Below, piece after piece: positions 31,858-38,462 of a DNA stretch of 38,462 bases. Each line of letters begins with the position of its first letter. Within the stretch, counting starts at the first letter, position 1. The position numbers were made by a program, and so were the translations under genes. The stretch comes from Singulisphaera sp. GP187 (GTDB lineage Bacteria; Planctomycetota; Phycisphaerae; Phycisphaerales; SM1A02): the NCBI GenBank assembly GCA_945862215.1, contig CAMAXY010000024.1, forward strand, positions 1 to 38,462, written 5' to 3'. The notes under the pieces were generated by a model. It saw only the letters and a program-made list of their open reading frames with translations. It was not told the DNA's origin and searched no databases.

Positions 31858-34800
31858 TCACACCATCGCAGAAAGCACTTCCAGCGCGCGCCGCGCCGCA
31901 ACGAGATCCGCTTGAGCTTGCGAAAGCATGCGCCTGGTTTCCTCGATGACTTCTGGCTTCGCTTTGGCGAGATAGCCAGCATTGGACAATTTGCCTTCAA
32001 ATCCAGCTGCTTTACGCTCGCGGTCAACAATGATTTCTTCCAGGCGCTTGCGCTCTGCGCCAACATCGACGGCATCGACAAGGGCGGAAAGCAAAAGTTC
32101 GCAACCTTGAAATGGAAACGGCACAGCATCGACGGGACGAGCCGCGCCATCCGAACATTCCGCTCGATCCAGACCTGCGAGAGTTTCGACAGTACCACTT
32201 CCCTGCGCAACAATGTCCATGATCTCTTTCGGCGCGTGCAGCACAATGCGCCTTCGATCATGCACTTGTCTTTCACCACGCACATTGCGAATCGCCATCA
32301 CCAGAGTCTGCACTCGCTGAAAAGATTCGATCGCCTGCGAATCATTCAGCGCGCGGTCAGGCGCAGGCCAACGAGCGACTGCGAGCAAATCAGACGCAGG
32401 CAAATCAAGCCCGCGAATTGGCGCAGTCGAAACAGTTCGCACGGCAGTCCACAGAACCTCTGTCACGAATGGCATAACAGGATGCATCACGCGCAAGATG
32501 CCGTCCATCATTGCTCGCAGTACCGCCTGCTGAACTGGATCATTTTTTACGGTCGGCTTGATCGCTTCGAGATACCAATCACAGAAATCTCGCCACACAA
32601 AGTCATAGAGCGCGTCGGCGATTGGATTGAATTGATATTCAGCCAACGCGCTTTCGATCGTTGTGACCATTCGGCAAAAACGAGCAATAATCCAGCGATC
32701 TGGCAAGGAAATGGGGACGACTGGCTCCGCCGAAGTCGTAGCGGTTCCCAATTGCGAAAGCGCAAATCGCGAGGCGTTCCATAACTTTGTTGCAAAGTTG
32801 CGACCCAGATCGAATCGACTGGATGTATTTCGCGCCAAAGGAATTGAATCCGTCGCAGTGACGAGGCCAGCGGAAACTCCATACGCCGTGACCATCTGCT
32901 TTGTCGGATCGGTGGGACAGACCTGAGTCGGCGCAGCAACGACGTGCCCCGATTCGGTGGTGATTGTCTTGGGCTGAAATGCTTGCTGGGTGAATGGGCA
33001 GAGCACATCGACAGGCAATCGAACATCTTGAGTTGCAGTGGACATTTGCGTCAATACAAATCGCATTGCATCAGCGCCGTGCGTGGCAATGATGTCGCGC
33101 GGATCGACGCCGTTGGCAAGTGACTTGGACATCTTCTGCCCGAAACCATCTTGAACGATGCAGTGAATGAAGACGTTGCGAAACGGCAATCGACCATTCA
33201 TAAAATATCGATTGAACATCACCATACGACTGACCCACAGCGTGATGATTTCGCGCGCAGTCGAAAGCACGGCACTTGGATTGAATGTGTCCAACATCCC
33301 TTCCATGCCGAATCGATTTGGGTTTGGCCAACCCAGCGTGCTCATTGGCCAGAGCGCACTGGAAAACCACGTATCAAGAACATCAGGATCTTGCGTGAAT
33401 CCCGCAGCATTCAAGGCAGGAATGAGCGTCGCATCGAGCGACTCTGGCGGACAGACGAAGACTTCGATCCGTCCATCGGGAAGCGTGCGACGAATCTCTG
33501 CCGCACCACGATCAGTCCACGCAGTTGCGCTTGGAACTTTCGCCGCATCGAACGAACACGACCAAACTGGAATGCGGTGCCCCCACCATAACTGACGAGA
33601 GATGCACCAATCTCGAATCCCCTCATGCCAATGCTGAAATGTTTTTGCATATCGCGCTGGAAAGAATTTCAATCCTCCATCGCCGTCACGTGCTGCGCCC
33701 GGCACCGCATCGATCGATCCTTCGTATTGCTGGAGATCCATTGCACGAAGCGCGCTTGCGCTCAATCGTGGATCGGTGACTCGGACATACCACTGATCTG
33801 AAAGGTATGGCTCGACCGCAACATGACTGCGTGATCCGTGGCCGACGCTGTGTCGATAAGGCTTGGCTGCCTCGAGAAGTCCGTTGGCTTTGAACCATGC
33901 AACCACAGCTTTGCGCGCGTCCTCACGTGAAAGTCCTACGAACTGCTTTGCGGTTGCACTGACATCGGTCCATCCGTGACGGTCACTGATCGAACCATCG
34001 GGCGCCATAATGTTGATGACTTGCAGTTCGTGACGGCGACCGAGTTCCCAGTCGTTGGCATCATGCGCTGGTGTGATTTTCAAGAATCCGCTTGCAAACT
34101 GCGCCTTTGCGTCTTGCGGATCACCTCCGAGAGAAACGGGCATCACAACATAATCGTCTTCGATGATTGGAATGACTCGGTCGACGATCGGCAATCGCAC
34201 ACGCTTGCCGCGAAGTGCAGCGGCGCGAGGATCACGCGGATTGATTCCGATTCCACTGTCACCCAGCATCGTCTCAGGACGAGTCGTTGCAACAGTGATG
34301 TGACCAGAGCCATCTTCGAGTGGATATTGCAGATACCAAAAGAATCCATCCACTTCTTCCATTTCGACTTCATCATCGGAGAGCGCAGTTTGGGAAGCAG
34401 GATCCCAATTCACCAATCGTTTGCCGCGCTCAATCAGACCGTCGGCGAAGAGGCGGAAGAATGACTCGCGCACCGCTGCGGTACACACAGGATCCATCGT
34501 GAAACGCGTTCGAGCCTCGTCACATGAAGCACCCATTTCTCTCAGTTGCGCAAGAATGACGGATTCGTATTCGTCCTTCCAATCTTGAACTTTCGCCACG
34601 AATTCCTCGCGCGTGAAATCCGTGCGGCGTTTTCCTTGCATCAGCAACCGCTTCTCGACGACTGTTTGCGTTGCGATTCCAGCGTGATCTGTCCCTGGCA
34701 TCCACATTGCATTCATCCCGCGCATTCGAGCAACACGGACAAGAACATCCTGAAGCGTGTTGTTGAGCGCGTGTCCAAGATGAAGCGCTGCAGTCACGTT

Positions 34801-34941
34801 TGGCGGCGGAATAAAGACTGAATACGGCGCGCCAGAATCCGTGGGCTGCGCATGAAAACAACCCGCTTGCGACCAGCGGGCGAGAATGGATTTTTCGTGC
34901 TCGATCGGCGAGTACGATTTCGCAAGCGTGATTTCTGTCAT
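31858..34941 (-). CDS. valS: Valyl-tRNA synthetase
   Basis: ValRS charges tRNA-Val and edits mischarged threonine. The 1027-residue class I enzyme has FIPPPNVTAALHLGHALNN with the HIGH motif at 54-57, the editing-domain TTRPETMLGD, WCISRQLWWGHRIP, KMSKS at 603-607 and the C-terminal coiled coil (about 960-1027) that binds tRNA. It is longer than the usual 880-950. An insertion of roughly 70 residues (about 641-712) separates QDVRLP from LGRNFATKLWNASRF. It contains LCPFTQ and QVCPTD, each keeping only the first Cys of a CPxC knuckle. No T-box or other leader is visible in the 46 bp to the divergent TPR gene. Confidence 0.97.
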   Translation of the reverse strand: MTEITLAKSYSPIEHEKSILARWSQAGCFHAQPTDSGAPYSVFIPPPNVTAALHLGHALNNTLQDVLVRVARMRGMNAMWMPGTDHAGIATQTVVEKRLLMQGKRRTDFTREEFVAKVQDWKDEYESVILAQLREMGASCDEARTRFTMDPVCTAAVRESFFRLFADGLIERGKRLVNWDPASQTALSDDEVEMEEVDGFFWYLQYPLEDGSGHITVATTRPETMLGDSGIGINPRDPRAAALRGKRVRLPIVDRVIPIIEDDYVVMPVSLGGDPQDAKAQFASGFLKITPAHDANDWELGRRHELQVINIMAPDGSISDRHGWTDVSATAKQFVGLSREDARKAVVAWFKANGLLEAAKPYRHSVGHGSRSHVAVEPYLSDQWYVRVTDPRLSASALRAMDLQQYEGSIDAVPGAARDGDGGLKFFPARYAKTFQHWHEGIRDWCISRQLWWGHRIPVWSCSFDAAKVPSATAWTDRGAAEIRRTLPDGRIEVFVCPPESLDATLIPALNAAGFTQDPDVLDTWFSSALWPMSTLGWPNPNRFGMEGMLDTFNPSAVLSTAREIITLWVSRMVMFNRYFMNGRLPFRNVFIHCIVQDGFGQKMSKSLANGVDPRDIIATHGADAMRFVLTQMSTATQDVRLPVDVLCPFTQQAFQPKTITTESGHVVAAPTQVCPTDPTKQMVTAYGVSAGLVTATDSIPLARNTSSRFDLGRNFATKLWNASRFALSQLGTATTSAEPVVPISLPDRWIIARFCRMVTTIESALAEYQFNPIADALYDFVWRDFCDWYLEAIKPTVKNDPVQQAVLRAMMDGILRVMHPVMPFVTEVLWTAVRTVSTAPIRGLDLPASDLLAVARWPAPDRALNDSQAIESFQRVQTLVMAIRNVRGERQVHDRRRIVLHAPKEIMDIVAQGSGTVETLAGLDRAECSDGAARPVDAVPFPFQGCELLLSALVDAVDVGAERKRLEEIIVDRERKAAGFEGKLSNAGYLAKAKPEVIEETRRMLSQAQADLVAARRALEVLSAMV

Positions 34942-34987
34942 ATCAAACCAAGTCTACCGATCGACCCGTGAATGGGCGGAGATCGAT

Positions 34988-35935
34988 GTGTATGCGCTTG
35001 TGATGGCAATGCTCGTCGGCATGAGCAGTGGTTGCGGCCACTCAAAAAGCGCCGCCCCGATCGATCCCAACGACTCCGCCGCAATGCGAACTGCGATGGA
35101 TGCTGTCGAAACTTCGCTGGGTTCTGCGCGCTTTGATGAAGCACTGCGGATCGCTGTGCGACTGACGGAAGTCGCACCAAAGAATGGTGATGTGTTCGAA
35201 TTGCTCGGTCGTGCGGAGATTGCTGCGGGACTTGCAGCGACAAATCCTACGAGGCAGAAGGCGATGCGCGTCGCAGCCGCGACTGCGTATTCGCGCGCGG
35301 TCGAACTGAGCCCGCCAAGTGCTGGATTGCTCAATGCCGCTGGAGTTGCAGCGCAAAGTTCTGGCGACCCGACTGCTGCAGTGGGATTTTTCGCGCGTGC
35401 TGCGCAACTTGATCCTTCCAATCCGCAGCATCCACTCTTTGCGGGGCTTGCGCTGTTGCAGACGGGAAACATCGAAGAAGCTCGAATTTCACTGGAAATT
35501 GCTCGAACACTTGATCCCAAATCGCCGTGGCCCGTGAGTGCGCTTTCAGGAATCGCACTGACTTCTGGCGACGCGCAAACGGCGCTTGCGTTGGCTCGCG
35601 AGGCGCGCGTGCTTGATCCGCGCAATGATGAATTACGTGTTCCAGAGGCGAAGGCACTTCGAAAGTTGGGACGACACCAAGAAGTTCTCACCCTGCTTCT
35701 GGCGCTTTCTCAACAGGCCAGGATGACTGAAGCAATCACGTGGGAGATTTCTTCCGCGCACGAATCACTTGGCGATCGCCCCGCTGCTGCGCAAGTGTGG
35801 GCGAAGTGGGCTGAAATATCTGGGACTCCAGAAGCTGCGGCTGATGCAGTGCGCAGATGGACCGAAGCAGGCGATCCAATTCAAGCGGCGACTTGGCGAC
35901 AAGTCGCGCGACAGCGTGGATGGCGAGGCGAGTGA
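34988..35935 (+). CDS. TPR-repeat lipoprotein
   Basis: The start is a GTG at 34988 preceded by GCGGAG; an ATG at 35003 would shorten an already short signal sequence. The lead MYALVMAMLVGMSSGC ends in a lipobox-like Cys at residue 16. The rest of the 315-residue protein is a series of about six tetratricopeptide repeats: SARFDEALRIAVRLTEVAP, AATAYSRAVELSP, DPTAAVGFFARAAQLDPSN, GNIEEARISLEIARTLDP, GDAQTALALAREARVLDP and LGRHQEVLTLLLAL. Such proteins scaffold envelope complexes; no enzymatic domain is seen. It is divergent from valS, 46 bp apart. Confidence 0.82.
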   Translation: MYALVMAMLVGMSSGCGHSKSAAPIDPNDSAAMRTAMDAVETSLGSARFDEALRIAVRLTEVAPKNGDVFELLGRAEIAAGLAATNPTRQKAMRVAAATAYSRAVELSPPSAGLLNAAGVAAQSSGDPTAAVGFFARAAQLDPSNPQHPLFAGLALLQTGNIEEARISLEIARTLDPKSPWPVSALSGIALTSGDAQTALALAREARVLDPRNDELRVPEAKALRKLGRHQEVLTLLLALSQQARMTEAITWEISSAHESLGDRPAAAQVWAKWAEISGTPEAAADAVRRWTEAGDPIQAATWRQVARQRGWRGE

Positions 35936-35947
35936 CCTGTTCGATTG

Positions 35948-35991
35948 ATTTCGCCTCTGTAAGAAAGGGCGCAAATTTTTTAAGGCGAAAT
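35948..35991. repeat. Inverted repeat between convergent genes
   Basis: ATTTCGCC (35948-35955) and GGCGAAAT (35984-35991) are exact reverse complements, with a 28-nt spacer that contains a T6 run. The site lies between the TPR lipoprotein stop and the esterase stop. It may act as a weak bidirectional terminator. Confidence 0.4.
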
Positions 35992-35994
35992 GTT

Positions 35995-36876
35995 CTACTC
36001 TGATTTTGGGAGTTTTTGCTTTTCGTCGGTGGAAGGTCCAGCTTTCGCCGCAGGCTTTGCGTGCTCTTTGAAAAAACGAACAATCAAAACGGCCGCACCC
36101 TTGGGATTTGAATGCCCACCATCATGAATCACAGTGACCAGTGGCGCACCCTTGGTCGATTCATAAATGGTCGCAGTCAGGTCCCCTTCCTTCGCCCACG
36201 GCTTTCCCTCATCAGAACAGTCGTTGGCTTTGCGCACAATGGCGAACGTTGCTTCTTGATTTGAAAATTTCACGAGGGGATCATTTGTGCCCGCAACATG
36301 CAGCACTGGCATGGGAACCAAATCTGACGCAGGCTTCCTGTACGCACCAGCAACTGGCGCAATAGCAGCGAAGGTTGCGCCGCGCGCTTGCCACAGCAAA
36401 TAGCTGAAAAATCCGCCGTTGGAATGGCCTGTGGAATAGATGCGCTGATCGTCAACCTTGTACTCCTTGTGCATCGATGCGAGCATGGCGTCAAAAAATT
36501 TGAAGTCGCGATCATCATTATTCCCAACCGCTGTTTGCCATCCAGATTTCTTACCTTCGGGATCGACAAGTTGACTGACTGTGGGCAATCCCTGCGGAAA
36601 AACTAGAATTGCTTCGGGCCACGCTTGCAGCATTCCCGATGCGCGACTGGCTTGACTCGCAGTCCCGCCGTGACCGTGCCAACAAAAAACCAGCGGCGTA
36701 TTTGCAGTTGCGTTTGCTGGCACATGTACAAGCGCAGTGCGCTCAACGCCTTCCACAGTCCATTTCTGTTTTACAAATGCTTCGGCAGTCTTGGCCGAAA
36801 CCTCGGGAGTTTTTTCTTGGGCATGAATCGGCAGTGCGATAAATGAAATTGCCAGAATCAGTGATAAAATTCGCAT
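35995..36876 (-). CDS. Secreted LpqC-like esterase (PHB depolymerase/feruloyl esterase family)
   Basis: This 293-residue protein starts with a clean signal peptide (MRILSLILAISFIALPIHAQ). The mature part has VFCWHGHGGTASQASR as oxyanion region, the nucleophile elbow GHSNGG with Ser152, HVAGTNDPLV with a likely catalytic Asp, and IHDGGHSNP with the His. This is the arrangement of carbohydrate esterase family 1/LpqC and extracellular polyhydroxybutyrate depolymerases. Short loops and no binding module suggest a small-substrate esterase. The C-terminus is Lys/Pro/Ala-rich (EHAKPAAKAGPSTDE). It is a single-gene unit, divergent from the methyltransferase. Confidence 0.87.
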   Translation of the reverse strand: MRILSLILAISFIALPIHAQEKTPEVSAKTAEAFVKQKWTVEGVERTALVHVPANATANTPLVFCWHGHGGTASQASRASGMLQAWPEAILVFPQGLPTVSQLVDPEGKKSGWQTAVGNNDDRDFKFFDAMLASMHKEYKVDDQRIYSTGHSNGGFFSYLLWQARGATFAAIAPVAGAYRKPASDLVPMPVLHVAGTNDPLVKFSNQEATFAIVRKANDCSDEGKPWAKEGDLTATIYESTKGAPLVTVIHDGGHSNPKGAAVLIVRFFKEHAKPAAKAGPSTDEKQKLPKSE

Positions 36877-36943
36877 AATTTATGATAACGAAGTTGGAAG
36901 AGTGACACCGCGAGAGTGCGATCGCCATTTGTATGCTTGGGGA

Positions 36944-37786
36944 ATGTCACGACCCACCGCTTCAACCAAGCCTGATTATGTTTTAGGCACACATGACGCA
37001 GAGCATGCGCGGCTTGGAAAACAACATTCGCTCTGGCGCGAATTGGTGCATGACGGATGGAAGCGTGCTGGAATTGTTGCAGGCAATCGAGTGGTTGATG
37101 TGGGCTCTGGCCCCGGATTTGCAACCATGGATCTTGCTGAAATCGTGGGGAAAAATGGCCGTGTTGTCGCCGTGGAAATTTCCAGCAAGTTTGTGCAGGA
37201 GGTCAATGATCAGGCGAAAGCACGTGGTTTGAATCATGTCAGCGGGCACATTCTTGACTTGATGCATGACGAGATTCCAACTCTGGATGGACCTTTCGAT
37301 GCTGCGTGGTGCAGATGGGTATGCATGTTCGTGCCTAAGGTATCTACATTGGTGAATCGCATTCACCACTCGCTTCGAGATGGCGGCGTAGCGGTGTTTC
37401 ATGAATATGTTCAATATGAAACGTATGGATTGCAGCCGCCCTCTGAAGGAATTACATCATTTACTCAAGCAGCCATGAGAAGTTTCAGTGATCGAGGAGG
37501 CGAGACCAACATCGCTGGACGTGTGCTGAGAGAATTGCGTCAGCACGGATTTGAAATTCTTTCCGTCAAACCCATCGTGCGATCAGCGCGGCCTGCCGAA
37601 GATCTTTGGCAGTGGCCAGCAGGTTTTATCCGTACATATACGCCACGATTGGTGGAATCTGGCCAAGAGAGTGAAGCATGGGGAAAGAAAGTTCTTGACG
37701 AACTCAACTTGGCGGAACAAGATCCGCAGTCCATCATGCTCACTCCAACAGTGCTTGAAATTATCGCGCGAAATCGGCGCGAGTGA
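36944..37786 (+). CDS. SAM-dependent methyltransferase (UbiE/class I)
   Basis: This 280-residue protein has motif I VVDVGSGPGFATMDLA with an upstream LGTHDAEHARLGKQHSLW, a lead shared by a family of class I methyltransferases. AAWCRWVCMFV follows at motif II, then SLRDGGVAVFHEYVQYE (motif III region). The substrate is unknown; a small molecule is likely. ATG 36944 is chosen by similarity of the N-terminus; an in-frame GTG at 36902 with GGAAG close upstream would add 14 residues. It stands alone, tail to tail with the last gene of the window (1 bp between stops). Confidence 0.85.
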   Translation: MSRPTASTKPDYVLGTHDAEHARLGKQHSLWRELVHDGWKRAGIVAGNRVVDVGSGPGFATMDLAEIVGKNGRVVAVEISSKFVQEVNDQAKARGLNHVSGHILDLMHDEIPTLDGPFDAAWCRWVCMFVPKVSTLVNRIHHSLRDGGVAVFHEYVQYETYGLQPPSEGITSFTQAAMRSFSDRGGETNIAGRVLRELRQHGFEILSVKPIVRSARPAEDLWQWPAGFIRTYTPRLVESGQESEAWGKKVLDELNLAEQDPQSIMLTPTVLEIIARNRRE

Positions 37787-37787
37787 T

Positions 37788-38462
37788 TCACCTGACAACG
37801 GAACCAAAGGGAGCATCCCAATCCCAAGAGTTTCGAGGTTCGCCGATGTCATTGACGCCAGCAATTCGGATGAATATTTCACTCGACGGCTTGCAGTTCG
37901 GCAAAGCTTTCAATCGATTCAAGATGCTCAACAGAGAATTATCCCCCTGCTTTTTTTCCAAGTCTGTTTTTTTCAGCAGAAGAATTTTCGTTGGGTTTTT
38001 CTTCGCCATCCGTAAGACAGTCAAGTGACGGTTGTTCTCGGTGACCCAGTGAGCCACACCATCAAGGTCGACATATTGAAAGACATGAATCGGCAAATCG
38101 TCGGGTTGCATCGCCCCACTTTGAAGATCGGCCACATCTTGGGAAAGAGTTTTCCCCCGCTTCACTTCTTTACCGCCGATTTCGACCACCACTGTTGTCG
38201 CACTCTTGCCGCTATCTCCAAAGAGATCTGTCACTGCAGATTGGCCAAATTCGATTTTCGATGGGTCTGGCGTGGATGAAAAAGTTTCGCTGACACTTCC
38301 AAACGAAGCGATTGGCTCGTGGTACGCGATCTTGCCCAGTTCATATCGCAACATTCGGTTGTATTCATCAGCCAAATTCTCTCCGAATGCTTTTTTCTGC
38401 TGCGCCAGAAATTGCGCAGAGAAACTGACCGATGATTTCGCCGGCAAGACTTTTCCACTGCG
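37788..38462 (-). CDS. C-terminal part of an unrecognised protein, cut by the window edge
   Basis: The frame is open to the right edge, giving 224 residues and the stop at 37788. The leucine codon at 38447 (TTG) has no support as a start. The visible part begins with a helical segment (FLAQQKKAFGENLADEYNR) and then has FGQSAVTDLF, LQSGAMQPDDLPIHVFQYVD and HWVTENNRHLTVLRMAK. This last stretch, with Pro-hydrophobic-Val then an NNR-x-Leu turn, resembles the short C-terminal module of some RHS and other polymorphic toxins (from memory). No immunity-like gene is seen on the stop side, where the methyltransferase lies in opposite orientation. The assignment is tentative. Confidence 0.5.
   Translation of the reverse strand, partial: RSGKVLPAKSSVSFSAQFLAQQKKAFGENLADEYNRMLRYELGKIAYHEPIASFGSVSETFSSTPDPSKIEFGQSAVTDLFGDSGKSATTVVVEIGGKEVKRGKTLSQDVADLQSGAMQPDDLPIHVFQYVDLDGVAHWVTENNRHLTVLRMAKKNPTKILLLKKTDLEKKQGDNSLLSILNRLKALPNCKPSSEIFIRIAGVNDIGEPRNSWDWDAPFGSVVR

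Noticed and set aside
31777..32784. Plus-strand frame of 335 codons
   Set aside because: It is antisense to the valS 3' half and has shadow-like composition (Arg, His, Ser, Cys rich).
1..38462. CRISPR array, prophage, integron or defence island
   Set aside because: No evenly spaced repeats, cas, integrase, transposase or phage structural genes were found on either strand.

Overview
The window reads as a chromosomal segment of a planctomycete, most likely Phycisphaerae-like. This is inferred from gene content, not from a database match. The evidence is a secreted protein opening with the paired dockerin-like repeat (GDINGD...DLSILLANW) that is abundant in that group, squalene-hopene cyclase and an HpnA-type epimerase, a DUF1570/peptidase-MA-like lipoprotein, a secreted prenyltransferase-fold protein, a formylglycine-generating-enzyme (FGE) remnant, a Kdo-type arabinose-5-phosphate isomerase, and many lipoproteins. 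Genes are packed tightly on both strands, with many 1-4 nt overlaps and very few intergenic spaces over 200 bp. No CRISPR array, insertion sequence, prophage or integrase was seen.

Layout. 1-2.6 kb (minus): the start of a secreted protein with a short Asn/Pro repeat, cut by the window edge, and a dockerin-bearing secreted hydrolase. 2.6-6.1 kb (plus): a two-helix membrane protein translationally coupled to a fusion of a B12-binding domain and a MeaB-type GTPase, then a PrpD-family dehydratase. 6.1-9.6 kb (minus): a beta-propeller protein, nadB and a lipoprotein, linked by 4-nt overlaps. 9.6-10.3 kb (plus): an RluA-type pseudouridine synthase. 10.2-13.6 kb (minus): squalene-hopene cyclase preceded by a Gfo/Idh oxidoreductase. 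13.6-16.8 kb: a membrane-anchored protein of about 24-residue repeats, a small unknown protein, and phosphomannomutase/phosphoglucomutase. 16.8-18.8 kb (plus): rpsB-tsf with a clear intrinsic terminator. 19-22.8 kb: a PBP4-type carboxypeptidase, a kdsD-STAS pair, and scpA. 22.9-28.1 kb (minus): hpnA with a PanE-like reductase, arginine decarboxylase, and a prenyltransferase-fold protein. 28.2-29.6 kb (plus): rsmD and an alpha/beta hydrolase. 29.6-30.8 kb (minus): a zinc-peptidase-like lipoprotein. 31.07-31.8 kb: a serine tRNA with an unusual ACU anticodon, then a broken FGE-family pseudogene. 31.9-34.9 kb (minus): valS. 35-38.5 kb: a TPR lipoprotein, a secreted esterase, a methyltransferase, and the C-terminal part of an unrecognised protein cut by the right edge.

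Most genes are housekeeping or envelope genes: translation (rpsB, tsf, valS, rsmD, rluA-type), NAD synthesis (nadB), chromosome segregation (scpA), polyamine synthesis (speA), cell wall and LPS precursors (dacB, kdsD, phosphomannomutase) and hopanoid lipids (shc, hpnA). The parts most worth a second look are the B12-GTPase fusion without its mutase, the tRNA-Ser(ACU) and FGE-remnant region, the ValRS insertion that looks like a decayed zinc ribbon, and short tandem duplications that recur next to stop codons.
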